Source: CAVQBP01 sp963723205 (GTDB lineage Bacteria > Bacteroidota > Ignavibacteria > Ignavibacteriales > Ignavibacteriaceae). Taken from it: 64,000 nucleotides of DNA. This document shows positions 17,163 through 26,522 of the stretch, in pieces. Below the pieces are notes generated by a model that was given only the letters and a program-made list of their open reading frames with translations, was not told the DNA's origin and did no database searches. A program made the translations under genes and the position numbers. The first letter of the stretch is position 1. Each line of letters starts with the position of its first letter. The DNA is taken from positions 434,001 to 498,000 of the forward strand of contig CAVRQC010000041.1 in assembly GCA_963723205.1 (NCBI GenBank), written 5' to 3'.

Positions 17163-18197
17163 ATGCAATACAAAGAATTAAATGAAAGAGAAAAAAATAT
17201 ACTCCGGTATATAATTCAGCAGTTTATTTTAACCGCTTCGCCGGTCGGTTCCAGGAATATTGCAAAACGTTATGATATTGGCATTTCTCCGGCAACCATT
17301 AGGAACATTATGTCCGATCTGGAGGAATCAGGGTATATTAATCATCCCCATACTTCTGCCGGAAGAATTCCGACAGATAAAGGTTACCGGTTTTATGTAG
17401 ATACCCTAATGGACATACAAGAGCTTCGAAATTCAGAGAAAGGATTTATAAACAAAGGATTAGAAGCTAATATCCTCGATACTGATGAACTTTTAAGAAT
17501 AACATCTGTTCTCTTAAGTAGTATTACAAAACAGCTTGCCTGTGTTTCTTACCCTAAATTGGAGACGGGAAGTTTAGAGAAATTGCAGATTATAAGCTTG
17601 TCATCTACAAGGATATTAGTAGTAATAACTGTTAAAGCCGGCCTGGTTAAGACTATTACTTTGGAATTAACTTCGGAAATTATTCCGGATCAGATTGAAT
17701 CTGTACAAAGATTATTAAATGAAAAATTAAGCGGATTAACATTTAATGAAATCCGTGCTACTTTCACAGAAAGATTAAAAGATGTTGAGGAAGATCATAA
17801 ACCGATAATAAGGTTGTTTATAGATTCCCTGGATAAAATTTTTAAAGATGTTAGAAAAACTGATAACCTGTATATTACGGGGGCAAAAAACGTAATTAAG
17901 CAGCCCGAATTTGAAAGCCCGGAAAATTTTGAAAGTGTAATTGAATTAATTGAAGATAAAGACATAATAATTCATATTTTAGATAAATATGAAACTCTTG
18001 ATAACCAGGTTATCATTTCAATTGGTTCCGAGAATGAGAATAAGAAACTGGATGAATACAGTTTAGTTACAAAAGAGTACCAGCTTGGTGATATTTCAGG
18101 AACTCTTGGTGTAATTGGACCTAAGAGAATGGAATACCCTAAAATTGTTGCTATTGTAGATTATATGGCAAAAATGATAACTGAGATTCTTAAATGA
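17163..18197 (+). CDS. hrcA: Heat-inducible transcription repressor HrcA
   Basis: The N-terminal winged helix (NEREKNILRYIIQQFILTASPVGSR, with ISPATIRNIMSDLEE) and the GYINHPHTSAGRIPTDKGYRFYVD segment are diagnostic for HrcA. The C-terminal GAF-like dimerisation region ends with GTLGVIGPKRMEYPK. At 344 residues it is of typical length. HrcA represses chaperone genes by binding CIRCE and is itself kept active by GroEL. It leads the order hrcA-grpE-dnaJ, a common heat-shock operon; gaps of 22 and 29 bp suggest one transcript. No CIRCE is visible upstream, so HrcA may act on a remote groESL/dnaK operator, or the local one has diverged. Confidence 0.95.
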   Translation: MQYKELNEREKNILRYIIQQFILTASPVGSRNIAKRYDIGISPATIRNIMSDLEESGYINHPHTSAGRIPTDKGYRFYVDTLMDIQELRNSEKGFINKGLEANILDTDELLRITSVLLSSITKQLACVSYPKLETGSLEKLQIISLSSTRILVVITVKAGLVKTITLELTSEIIPDQIESVQRLLNEKLSGLTFNEIRATFTERLKDVEEDHKPIIRLFIDSLDKIFKDVRKTDNLYITGAKNVIKQPEFESPENFESVIELIEDKDIIIHILDKYETLDNQVIISIGSENENKKLDEYSLVTKEYQLGDISGTLGVIGPKRMEYPKIVAIVDYMAKMITEILK

Positions 18198-18219
18198 AAT
18201 TCAAATTAAGGAGATATTT

Positions 18220-18831
18220 ATGGTAAAAAATAAAGATAAAAAAAATAATGAATCCGAAAATGAACCGGTTAATGAACCGGAAAATATCGAACATGAAACA
18301 AATGAAAATTCTAATGATGAGAATCTATTGGAAAAAGATGAAGAAATTCTTGTTAAAATAGGACAGCTTGAAAACGAAATTACGGATTTAAAGGATAAAC
18401 TATTAAGGAAAGCAGCCGAATTTGAAAATTACAAAAGAAGGACAGAAAATGATCAGCTGAACATTCTGAAATATTCTGCAGAATCTTTTATTGTAAAACT
18501 CCTGCCGGTTGTTGATGACTTTGAAAGGTCCATTGAGCATATGGATTCTGCAAAAGATGTTGAATCTATAAAACAAGGTGTTACGTTAATTTATAATAAA
18601 CTAATGAAAATTCTTTCCGAACAGGGAGTAGAAAAGATAGAAGCAATAGGAAAACCTTTCAATGTGGAATATCATGAAGCTATGCTGCAAAGAAAAGCAG
18701 AAGATGCTGAACCGCATACAGTTTTAGATGAAATTGAAAAAGGATATATGTATAAAGATAAAGTTATACGTCATTCAAAAGTTATAGTTAGTGAAGATTT
18801 GGATGAAGAATCCAATTCCAGTTCAAAATAA
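18220..18831 (+). CDS. grpE: Nucleotide exchange factor GrpE
   Basis: AAGGAG lies before the ATG. The acidic, low-complexity N-terminus (about 1-45) is followed by a long coiled coil (LENEITDLKDKLLRKAAEFENYKRRTEND) and the beta-wing domain (GVEKIEAIGKPFNVEYHEAML, then GYMYKDKVIRHSKVIV). This is standard GrpE, which releases ADP from DnaK. dnaK itself is not in this window. It sits between hrcA and dnaJ in the operon. Confidence 0.96.
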   Translation: MVKNKDKKNNESENEPVNEPENIEHETNENSNDENLLEKDEEILVKIGQLENEITDLKDKLLRKAAEFENYKRRTENDQLNILKYSAESFIVKLLPVVDDFERSIEHMDSAKDVESIKQGVTLIYNKLMKILSEQGVEKIEAIGKPFNVEYHEAMLQRKAEDAEPHTVLDEIEKGYMYKDKVIRHSKVIVSEDLDEESNSSSK

Positions 18832-18860
18832 ACGATAATTCGAATAATTAATAAGGTCAT

Positions 18861-20006
18861 ATGGCAAAAAGAGATTATTATGAAGTTCTTGGTGTAGACA
18901 GAAATGCTACGAAAGATGATTTAAAAAAAGCTTACCGGAAACTTGCTATGCAGTATCATCCGGACAGAAACCCTGATAATAAAGAAGCTGAAGAAAAATT
19001 TAAAGAAGCTGCTGAAGCTTATGAAATCTTAAATGATGACGATAAAAAGGCCCGGTACGACAGGTTCGGTCATGAAGGTGTAAGAGGCAGTGGTTTCGGC
19101 TCCCAGGGATTTTCAGATATCAATGATATATTTTCTCATTTCTCCGATATTTTCGGAGGTGCTTCAATATTTGACGATTTTTTTGGCGGAGGTCAGAGAA
19201 GAACAAGATCACGCGGTGCAAGAGGCGTAGCCGGTTCAGATTTGAAGGTTACATTAAAATTGACTCTTGAAGAGATCGCTGAGGGTGCCACAAAGAAAAT
19301 AAAAATAAAAAAACAGGTTAAGTGCGATGAATGTAACGGCACTGGTGCAGAAGCCGGGACTTCCACAAAATCTTGTCCTGTTTGCCAGGGAACCGGTGAG
19401 ATTAAAACAATTTCCCGTTCGGTATTTGGTCAGTTTGTAAATATTACCACATGTAATAATTGTAATGGAGAAGGAGCGGTTGTGGATACCCCATGTAAAA
19501 AATGCTTAGGTGACGGAAGGGTTCATGACGACAGCTTCTTAAACATAAATGTTCCTGCAGGAGTACATGAGGGAAGTTATATGACCATGCGTGATGAGGG
19601 TAATGCAGGAAAAAGAGGAGGGCCATCCGGTGATGTAATTGTAATATTCCAGGAAGCTCCGCACGAATATTTTGTGCGTGAGGGAGATGATATTGTTTTT
19701 GATCTTCACGTTAATTTTCCCGATGCGGCTTTAGGATCTGAAGTTGAAATACCTACTTTAAACGGGAAAGCCGTATTAAAAATTGATCCCGGGACCCAGC
19801 CCGGAAAGCTGCTGAAAATGAGACATAAGGGGATTAAGCACCTTAACCATACCGGTTCAGGTGATCAAATTGTCAGAATTAATGTTGATGTTCCTAAAAA
19901 ATTAAATACAAAAGAAAAAGAGCTTTTAAAAGAACTTTCTAGTATGCCAAATTTTAATGATGGCAATAACCAGGGGAAAAAATTTTTTAGTAAATTTGGT
20001 TTGTAA
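18861..20006 (+). CDS. dnaJ: Chaperone DnaJ
   Basis: This 381-residue type I DnaJ has the J domain (AKRDYYEVLGVDRNA, with the HPD triad in YHPDRNPDN), a G/F-rich linker, and four CxxCxGxG zinc motifs (CDECNGTG, CPVCQGTG, CNNCNGEG, CKKCLGDG). The C-terminal substrate-binding domain includes GDVIVIFQEAPHEYFVREG. It stimulates DnaK ATPase and delivers unfolded clients. It is the last gene of the hrcA-grpE-dnaJ unit; a small hairpin follows. Confidence 0.97.
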   Translation: MAKRDYYEVLGVDRNATKDDLKKAYRKLAMQYHPDRNPDNKEAEEKFKEAAEAYEILNDDDKKARYDRFGHEGVRGSGFGSQGFSDINDIFSHFSDIFGGASIFDDFFGGGQRRTRSRGARGVAGSDLKVTLKLTLEEIAEGATKKIKIKKQVKCDECNGTGAEAGTSTKSCPVCQGTGEIKTISRSVFGQFVNITTCNNCNGEGAVVDTPCKKCLGDGRVHDDSFLNINVPAGVHEGSYMTMRDEGNAGKRGGPSGDVIVIFQEAPHEYFVREGDDIVFDLHVNFPDAALGSEVEIPTLNGKAVLKIDPGTQPGKLLKMRHKGIKHLNHTGSGDQIVRINVDVPKKLNTKEKELLKELSSMPNFNDGNNQGKKFFSKFGL

Positions 20007-20061
20007 TATTCAAACCTTGAAGTATTCTATCAGGGCATTATTTTAATTTTTTAATAAGAAA

Positions 20062-20086
20062 TCTCAAGAAAAAAGGATTTTTGAGA
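20062..20086 (+). other. Hairpin between dnaJ and comEA-like gene
   Basis: TCTCAAGAA (20062-20070) pairs with TTTTTGAGA (20078-20086), including one G-T pair, over a 7-nt loop. It lacks a downstream T run. It lies 11 bp before the next start codon and could limit translation or be a weak terminator. Confidence 0.3.
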
Positions 20087-20097
20087 AATCTTTACAA

Positions 20098-20592
20098 ATG
20101 CTGAAAAAATTTTCTGAAAAAATAGGATTCACTCAGACCGAAATAAAAGTTGTTTTATTTCTTGTAATAGTGTTCACAATAGGTCTTGGAGCAAAGTACA
20201 TATTTTTTCAAAATAGTGTTGAAATTGCTAAAAAATACGATTATTCTGTACAGGACAGTATTTTTGAGTCCATAAAAATACCGGAAAACAGATTAAGGGA
20301 TGAAGAAATAGACGCTAAAACGGTTGACTATAAGCAGGAAGTTTTAGATTTTAACACAACAAATTTTAAAAATAGTAAAAAAGACGTTCCACCTGAAAAA
20401 AGCATTAATATTAACACGGCTTCTTTAGAAGATTTATTAAAACTTCCGGGAATTGGCAAAAAGACCGCGGAAAATATTATAAATTTTAGAGAAAAAATCA
20501 TTAGATTTAAGAAGCTTGAAGATGTTCTTAATGTTAAGGGAATTGGAACCTCAAAATTAAATAAAATAAAAAAGTATATATACATCGAATAA
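20098..20592 (+). CDS. ComEA-like helix-hairpin-helix protein
   Basis: An N-terminal membrane helix (VVLFLVIVFTIGLGAKYIFF) is followed by a spacer and a ComEA C-terminal pair of helix-hairpin-helix motifs, beginning NINTASLEDLLKLPGIGKK and ending FKKLEDVLNVKGIGTSKLNKI. ComEA binds incoming double-stranded DNA during natural transformation in the periplasm. The 164-residue size and the single anchor fit. Two further genes follow with 23-bp and 1-bp gaps, the last PilM-like, so a link to competence or type IV pili is plausible but not proven. Confidence 0.88.
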   Translation: MLKKFSEKIGFTQTEIKVVLFLVIVFTIGLGAKYIFFQNSVEIAKKYDYSVQDSIFESIKIPENRLRDEEIDAKTVDYKQEVLDFNTTNFKNSKKDVPPEKSININTASLEDLLKLPGIGKKTAENIINFREKIIRFKKLEDVLNVKGIGTSKLNKIKKYIYIE

Positions 20593-20615
20593 TTTTTTTT
20601 AGATCCGGAGGAAAA

Positions 20616-21170
20616 ATGGCAAAAACCGAACCCTGGTACATTCATGCTGGTTTGTATTTAGTAATTATAATTCTTGCGCTTGTTTTAATTAAGGTTGCTA
20701 TTATTGATCCTAAAGCCGAAGTTGAAATACAAAAGTATTATAAGAACGAAACCCATCTGAGAATGGACAACCTTAAGCAAGGTGAAATTCTATGGCAGGC
20801 TAAATATGGTAAATTTACTGACAACCTCGACAGCTTAGTCTATTTTATTAAAACAGATTCGTCTGTTGATAGTGCCATACACGGATTTGATACTTTATCA
20901 AACCGGCCGACTAATCCTTTTGTAAATTTATCATCTGGTGCCTTTACTCCTGAAAGTTTATATTTTACCCCAAGGACACATAAAAGATTTACAATAGAGG
21001 TCGATACTACCACATCAATGGATACTGTTATTAACCGGCGCGGAAAAATTACCAGGATTGATACTACTACTACAATGGGAAATTTGTATTATATGGAAGA
21101 TCCTGATGGAAATGGCTCGATAGGAAGCACTACTGATGAAGCATTAAAAAATACGGCATCCTGGCAATAA
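20616..21170 (+). CDS. Hypothetical single-pass membrane protein
   Basis: CCGGAGG precedes the ATG. Residues about 8-30 form a membrane helix (HAGLYLVIIILALVLIKVAII); the remainder, about 150 residues, is soluble, with a helical start (LRMDNLKQGEILWQAKYGKF) and a threonine-rich beta part (TTTSMDTVINRRGKITRIDTT). The helix followed by LWQAKYGKFTDNLDSL resembles pilin-like or pseudopilin-like proteins, where a long N-terminal helix precedes a small beta domain, but there is no prepilin cleavage site. It lies between the comEA-like and PilM-like genes, so it may belong to the same apparatus. Confidence 0.7.
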   Translation: MAKTEPWYIHAGLYLVIIILALVLIKVAIIDPKAEVEIQKYYKNETHLRMDNLKQGEILWQAKYGKFTDNLDSLVYFIKTDSSVDSAIHGFDTLSNRPTNPFVNLSSGAFTPESLYFTPRTHKRFTIEVDTTTSMDTVINRRGKITRIDTTTTMGNLYYMEDPDGNGSIGSTTDEALKNTASWQ

Positions 21171-21171
21171 A

Positions 21172-22098
21172 ATGGCTGTATTTGAAAACCATGCAGGGAT
21201 AACTATTACAAATTCAAAACTGCAGGTTGTCGAAATAGTTAGAAGGAATGACCGGTTTGTTCTTGAAAACATTGATGAAGCCTATTTTAATGAAACTCTG
21301 AATTTTATTACCGATAAAGAAACCAAAATAAGCGCCTTGATACAAGGCGCTTTAAATGAACTTCTCATAAAAAAAACGCTTACTGCTTATTCGATTTCTT
21401 TTACCCTTCCTTTTGAATTTTTATACATGATGCAAATTCCTTATGAACAGACTCTCCTTTATAATGATCTAATTGAAGAATTCAGATGGGAATTATCTCT
21501 ACTCTATCCATTCATTGATGTAAATGATCTTATAATACAATTTTTTGATATCGATAAGAATGAATTCTCTAATATTAATTCAGTATTTGTATTATCCACC
21601 CCGAGAAAATATCTTAAAATGCTTAATGATATCTGCACAAACATTGGTCTTAAGTTAAAGTTTGTAGATAATATTCATATTGCTTCCGAAAAATCTCTGG
21701 AAGTAAATAACAGTTTTTCAGATAAAAAACTTACATTAAGCGTTTATATTAATAATAAAAATTTATCGGTTTTATTCTCATTAAATGGGAAATTAATTTA
21801 TTATAAATTGATCCCCATATACAGCGTGAGGGAAATTTCAGAACTCCTGAAGAAAGAATTAAATTTTAACAGCATGCTCAATATAAATCTAAAATCAATT
21901 GATGCAGCTTTTATATGCGGAGATGAAATCACACCTCAAATTGTAAATGCTTTAATCGAAGATTCAGGTATCCAGTTTATTCAATATAATCCGTTCGGAA
22001 GGATAATACCAAATCAAAATCTTTTTAATAATAATTATTATACAACTAACTTTAATTTATTTGCACCTTCTGCCGGAATTGCCTACAGGTTATCATAA
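21172..22098 (+). CDS. PilM-like (actin-fold) protein, tentative
   Basis: The start is one base after the upstream stop codon, so translation is probably coupled. The 308-residue protein begins with VFENHAGITITNSKLQVVEI, an actin/FtsA-like phosphate-1 strand pattern, and later has an AFICGDEITPQIVNALIEDSG segment that matches the second nucleotide-binding half. PilM proteins have this arrangement and bind PilN in type IV pilus assembly. No PilN or PilO is next to it, and sequence conservation is weak, so the call is an inference from pattern and context. Confidence 0.45.
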   Translation: MAVFENHAGITITNSKLQVVEIVRRNDRFVLENIDEAYFNETLNFITDKETKISALIQGALNELLIKKTLTAYSISFTLPFEFLYMMQIPYEQTLLYNDLIEEFRWELSLLYPFIDVNDLIIQFFDIDKNEFSNINSVFVLSTPRKYLKMLNDICTNIGLKLKFVDNIHIASEKSLEVNNSFSDKKLTLSVYINNKNLSVLFSLNGKLIYYKLIPIYSVREISELLKKELNFNSMLNINLKSIDAAFICGDEITPQIVNALIEDSGIQFIQYNPFGRIIPNQNLFNNNYYTTNFNLFAPSAGIAYRLS

Positions 22099-22121
22099 GC
22101 ATTCATTCTATTATTAAACTT

Positions 22122-22673
22122 ATGAGAATGAGAATTATATCAGGAGAATTTAAGGGGAGATTAATTTACGTTCCTCAATCAAAAGATATAAGACCAACAA
22201 CCGACCGTGTGCGCGAAACTCTATTCAATCTTTTAAATAATAAGCTCGATTTTAGTGGTTTAAAAGTACTGGATCTTTATTCAGGTTCAGGTTCGTTAGG
22301 CCTTGAATGCTTAAGCCGCGGTGCCGAAGAGATTCATTTTGTTGAAAGGAATTTGTTCATTTATAAGAATCTTATTAATAATATTGCTTCTCTTAATGTT
22401 GAAGATAAATGTAGTGTCTATAAAATGGAAGCAGTTAAATATTCATATGGGGGAATAAGTAAAGGTTATGATTTAATTATTGCAGATCCGCCTTTTTTTA
22501 AAGATGATATTTATAAAGTTGTCGGAAATTTAATCAAGAATGACTTTCTAAATGATAATGGTTTTATAATTGTTGAAAGATCTATACAGACAAAAGAGAA
22601 AGATACTGTAAATTTTAAAGTTCAGCCTTTCAAAATAATTGGTGATGCCTGCCTTTATGAAATTCATAATTAA
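22122..22673 (+). CDS. rsmD: 16S rRNA (guanine(966)-N2)-methyltransferase RsmD
   Basis: The protein starts MRMRIISGEFKGR and contains IRPTTDRVRETLFNLL, the family signature. The SAM-binding motif LDLYSGSGSLGLE and the catalytic ADPPF motif are both present. It methylates G966 of 16S rRNA during 30S assembly. It is 183 residues, normal length. In many bacteria rsmD is followed directly by coaD; here coaD comes 3.3 kb later after a reverse-strand insert. Its stop is only 4 bp from the convergent lipoprotein gene. Confidence 0.95.
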   Translation: MRMRIISGEFKGRLIYVPQSKDIRPTTDRVRETLFNLLNNKLDFSGLKVLDLYSGSGSLGLECLSRGAEEIHFVERNLFIYKNLINNIASLNVEDKCSVYKMEAVKYSYGGISKGYDLIIADPPFFKDDIYKVVGNLIKNDFLNDNGFIIVERSIQTKEKDTVNFKVQPFKIIGDACLYEIHN

Positions 22674-22677
22674 ATTT

Positions 22678-23232
22678 TTATTTGCTATAAACTTCTTTCC
22701 TTCTTAAAGCTTTAGGATTTATATTTTCGGGTAAACCTTGAGGAAACCGGGCAAATTTTATAATTAGATCCCAATACTCATTTGCAGGATCATCGGCAGA
22801 ATATCTATCCCGGTAAGATTCACCGGAAGATGCGATAATACCTGTCATCAGCCATGTAGGCATTGTAAAAACAGAAAATAATCCATGCGATAATGTCGAA
22901 ATCATACCTAAGACTGTCCACCCGGAATATTCTGATGTGTTTTTATCATCTATTTCAAGCACAGCTTCAGTAATCTTACTTTTTGGGATTATCGTCAGAG
23001 AATCATAAAGAAGATATACATTTGCAGAATCCGAAGTAATGTATTCACCTTTAACTTTATTAGTTCCTTCAATTTCAGTTCTATATTCAATACTCAGCCA
23101 TCCCCCGAATGCTTCTGTTTGAATTTGATCAGTATCCGGAAGCCATCTCCTGGGTGCATACGAGTGAGCGCATCCGGATACTATAATTCCTGTTATAAAA
23201 AGAAAAAGAACAAAAAATTTATGGATTAACAT
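22678..23232 (-). CDS. Lipoprotein of unknown function
   Basis: The signal peptide ends in a lipobox (FLFITGIIVSGCAHS), so lipid attachment is expected at cysteine near residue 21. The rest (about 160 residues) has beta-rich parts (GGWLSIEYRTEIEGTNKVKGEYI) and a central hydrophobic stretch (SGWTVLGMISTLSHGLFSVF) that may be membrane-associated. I do not recognise the family. The start overlaps the stop of the upstream lipoprotein gene by 14 bp, showing an operon with the two genes upstream. Confidence 0.75.
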   Translation of the reverse strand: MLIHKFFVLFLFITGIIVSGCAHSYAPRRWLPDTDQIQTEAFGGWLSIEYRTEIEGTNKVKGEYITSDSANVYLLYDSLTIIPKSKITEAVLEIDDKNTSEYSGWTVLGMISTLSHGLFSVFTMPTWLMTGIIASSGESYRDRYSADDPANEYWDLIIKFARFPQGLPENINPKALRRKEVYSK

Positions 23233-24796
23233 ATTTACTTCTCCAGAAAGCCTCTTCCATGCCGGCTTCTATTTTTTTGTATTTAGGAGCCATATCTTTG
23301 AAGTATTGGTTTGTATTAAATATCATTTCATTAACCATGGCAGGATTTTCTTCATTTAACCAGACATCTCTTATCCATTCCAGGTAATATCCCCTGCTGT
23401 CAAGAAAATATTCATAATCCTTGTAATTATCCGGCAATTCATAATAAATATTATATTTGTCTCCCGGTAATGTTACAAGTAATGAATCTTCATTTATTAA
23501 TAGATTTAGGACATTAGAACTATAACGCTTTGCAGGTAAAACATTTGATGGTTTAATTAATATTGGAGATATTTTTCTACCCAGATCAGCTAAAGCTGTA
23601 TAGTCAATTCTCCACATTCCTTTTGTCATTCTCAATTGCAGTCTAAGTTCACCGGTGTCATTAATATCTTTAAGCGGAATAATTTTAATATCAGTTGCAA
23701 TTGGTCCTGATTCTCCAGTCTGATTAATTTTAATCCAATTGCCCAATGAATCTTGCTGCAGCACTTCTATATTCTTTAAAATTTCTCCGGGATATTTGAT
23801 GAATTCTTTTAGAATACTCCCATTTCTTTCCAATTGAGAAAAATAAAAGCCGGCATTTTCTCCCATATATGCTAATGATTGATAAAACAGGAATGTAGAT
23901 AGTAAAGTCTGCCTACGTGCAATTATTAAACCCTTTGGAGAATCAGTTACATTATTAAATTCCAATTCTATTGTTTCTTTTTTAGCAAGGTCACTTGAAT
24001 CAGTAAAGCTAAATCTCTCATTACCATCAAAGGAAAGAAGTTTTTTTGTACAATCTTCTCCCCCGCTTTCAGCATGTTTAACTCCTAGTATGTTTGAAAC
24101 TTCAAAGAACTTTCCATCAGGAGCAGCAAGAACTCTATTCTTTTTTGGTTTAGGCAAAGCAAGAATATTAACATGCCTAATTACATGCGTTTCTAAAGCT
24201 TCGTTCCTGACTTGAAGATCCAGTACATTACAATCTGGTTTAACATTATAAAGAGCATCAATATCACTATCCTCTAAGGAAGGCGAAACACTTGCTGAAA
24301 ATCCTTCTGCTTGTAGTTTATACTGATTTCCATCACTAATATAAAAAGTGGGACACGATCCGAAACATGCCTTAGGATTTATAATGCAATACGATGTTGC
24401 TAAAAGAGAAATTCCACTCATTACTGATAATCCAACCAGAGGACTATTACCTTCTATTTTATTTGTTTCGACTAGTGCTATGTCATTATACTGAACTGAA
24501 AAATTACCGGAATCAATAAGTACCCTATTAAAATCAAGATGTTTTCCATTTCCTTTTATTAATTTATTTTGCTCATCATTTTCCCAGATAGTTAAAATAT
24601 ATGCATCACCATTATGCATGTGCAGCTTTAGAAACGGAAATTCTTCACTTTGATGAAATTTACCCACCTTTTCTATTGATAAAGTAGTCCTCTCTATCCT
24701 GGATTGAGCACAACTATAAATTAATAATGATATAGAAATAAGAACAAAAAATGGCAATAATATTTTTAGGTATTTCTCCCGTTTTTTACGATGCAT
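23219..24796 (-). CDS. Large lipoprotein-like envelope protein
   Basis: A basic start (HRKKREKYLK) and one hydrophobic helix ending in LIYSCAQ suggest a lipobox. The 525-residue protein contains ACFGSCPTFYI near residue 145, a short cysteine motif also known from small bacterial envelope proteins. It also has beta-rich stretches (LDLQVRNEALETHVIRHVNI) and a C-terminal segment with many aromatic residues. I do not recognise a domain. It is in an operon with a small lipoprotein downstream and a beta-barrel-like protein upstream, which suggests one outer-membrane assembly. Confidence 0.75.
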   Translation of the reverse strand: MHRKKREKYLKILLPFFVLISISLLIYSCAQSRIERTTLSIEKVGKFHQSEEFPFLKLHMHNGDAYILTIWENDEQNKLIKGNGKHLDFNRVLIDSGNFSVQYNDIALVETNKIEGNSPLVGLSVMSGISLLATSYCIINPKACFGSCPTFYISDGNQYKLQAEGFSASVSPSLEDSDIDALYNVKPDCNVLDLQVRNEALETHVIRHVNILALPKPKKNRVLAAPDGKFFEVSNILGVKHAESGGEDCTKKLLSFDGNERFSFTDSSDLAKKETIELEFNNVTDSPKGLIIARRQTLLSTFLFYQSLAYMGENAGFYFSQLERNGSILKEFIKYPGEILKNIEVLQQDSLGNWIKINQTGESGPIATDIKIIPLKDINDTGELRLQLRMTKGMWRIDYTALADLGRKISPILIKPSNVLPAKRYSSNVLNLLINEDSLLVTLPGDKYNIYYELPDNYKDYEYFLDSRGYYLEWIRDVWLNEENPAMVNEMIFNTNQYFKDMAPKYKKIEAGMEEAFWRSKYVNP

Positions 24797-24826
24797 TTAT
24801 CCCCTATTTATTGTCAAAATTGTATT

Positions 24827-25795
24827 TTAAAGATTAATATTAAATTGTAAAACAGGTAAAACAAATAATGATTTTGAAGTTTGCTCGATTTGTGTTTCTT
24901 TCAGTAATCTGACTCCTAAAATTACCTTACTTTTTTCAGTCATATTAATAAAAACTCCCGTACTTAAATTTAAAAAGGATGTTGTCGATTCTCCTCTTTG
25001 GTCATTTCTAATAATTGTTATTCCCAAAGGGTAATATTCCGGATTTGGACTGGAAGGTTCAAAATCAAAAAGTGTTTGACTAAAATAACCCAGGTTTACG
25101 AAAAAATTTAACGGTGAAGTTTTTGAAGATGTATTAAATGTTAGTGAAGCATATGGATTCCAGTTGGTAGATTTATTCCTGTCTTTGAAGAAATCAACCG
25201 TAGTTGAAGCAGAACCGAATAGAGGCTTCTCCTCGGTAATTACTACAGTCCAGGCTTCATATGATAATGACTGCCACATTATTCCGGCATCAAATCTGAA
25301 TGCCGAACCATCTTTCTCGGAAAAGAAACCTATCCCGGCATTACCTCCTAAAAAGTCATTTTGATTCAGGACAGAATAATTTAACCCCATGTTTAAAGCT
25401 ACATGATTTCCAACTGAATAATCCATATTTACAGCTGCAGAAAAAGAAGGAAGATTCCATTTAAGGTTTTTTCCGTTAAACTCCTGTGAATTTAAATTTG
25501 ATTCTTTGTAATATCTTGATCCGTCATTGTTAAAAAGAGTATCAACGCGATAGATACCTAACCGATCCACATAGGAATGGTTCTCAATTTTCCCGCTTAT
25601 TTGCTTATTATCATTTATTGTGAATCTGGGTGAGATAGTAAATGAACCCTGCTTTTGATTAGTAGTTATATTTAATGGAGGATTATTCATTGGACCGGAA
25701 AGTTCAATATTCTGAAGATAGATGGTTTGATTAATAGTTGTACAGCCAATAAAATTGATAAAAATTAAAGCTATTAAAGCAAATAATTTTTTCAT
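24827..25795 (-). CDS. Lipoprotein/outer-membrane beta-barrel-like protein
   Basis: The N-terminus (LFALIALIFINFIGCTT) is a lipobox signal. The 322-residue body shows many alternating hydrophobic strands with aromatic ends (NLSTGVFINMTE, FFVNLGYFSQTLFDF, HVALNMGLNYSVLN), and ends in LQFNINL, typical of an outer-membrane barrel. It is the first gene of a three-gene minus-strand unit, with 30 bp to the next gene. Function unknown; a surface or assembly role is inferred from context. Confidence 0.75.
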   Translation of the reverse strand: MKKLFALIALIFINFIGCTTINQTIYLQNIELSGPMNNPPLNITTNQKQGSFTISPRFTINDNKQISGKIENHSYVDRLGIYRVDTLFNNDGSRYYKESNLNSQEFNGKNLKWNLPSFSAAVNMDYSVGNHVALNMGLNYSVLNQNDFLGGNAGIGFFSEKDGSAFRFDAGIMWQSLSYEAWTVVITEEKPLFGSASTTVDFFKDRNKSTNWNPYASLTFNTSSKTSPLNFFVNLGYFSQTLFDFEPSSPNPEYYPLGITIIRNDQRGESTTSFLNLSTGVFINMTEKSKVILGVRLLKETQIEQTSKSLFVLPVLQFNINL

Positions 25796-25948
25796 AAAGT
25801 CTCCCCAATAACAAATAAATTTAATAATTTGTTAAAAGTTATGATATTTAAGAAATATTAGCAACAGTAAAATATATTATTTATTATTTGCCAAAAAGCT
25901 TAAATAATAATTATATTAGAGCCAATATTCTTGCATAAAATATTTTGA

Positions 25949-26434
25949 ATGATGCGAACAGTTTTGTATCCCGGTACATTTGATCCTGTAACTAACGGGC
26001 ATATTGATATAATTGAAAGAGCCAGAGAATTATTCGATTCTATTGTTGTAACTGTAGCAATAAACCTCGGGAAGAAACCTCTCTTTTCTGTCGAAGAAAG
26101 AGTAATGATGTTAAAAGAAAGCCTGAAGCAATATGATAATGTTTCAGTTGATTCTTTTGACGGATTAGTAGTTGATCATGCTCATGAAGTAAATGCAGTT
26201 GGTATAATCAGGGGACTTAGAGCAATCAGTGATTTTGAATATGAATTTCAGATGGCTTTAATGAATAGAAAACTTGCCAGTGATATTTCTACTATATTTC
26301 TGATGCCTCATGAAAAATATACATATCTAAACTCATCTATAGTTAGAAATCTTGCCAGCCTCCACAGCGACACAAGTGATTTTGTTCCTCCCATTGTACA
26401 GCAAGAATTGAAGAAGAAATTTCCATTAAAATAA
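25949..26434 (+). CDS. coaD: Phosphopantetheine adenylyltransferase CoaD
   Basis: The start reads MRTVLYPGTFDPVTNGHIDIIERA, with the TxGH nucleotidyltransferase motif as TNGH. Later GIIRGLRAISDFEYE and YTYLNSSIVR are conserved in CoaD. It makes dephospho-CoA from phosphopantetheine and ATP in coenzyme A synthesis. It is 161 residues, normal length. Two ATGs stand in tandem at 25949 and 25952. rsmD, its usual neighbour, lies 3.3 kb upstream. Confidence 0.96.
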   Translation: MMRTVLYPGTFDPVTNGHIDIIERARELFDSIVVTVAINLGKKPLFSVEERVMMLKESLKQYDNVSVDSFDGLVVDHAHEVNAVGIIRGLRAISDFEYEFQMALMNRKLASDISTIFLMPHEKYTYLNSSIVRNLASLHSDTSDFVPPIVQQELKKKFPLK

Positions 26435-26522
26435 TATTTATCAGTGGATTCAAGCTGATGGCTTATTGATAAAACCATCTATCTCCAGAAGATAAATCGA
26501 AACGACACAATTTCTCCTTTTA

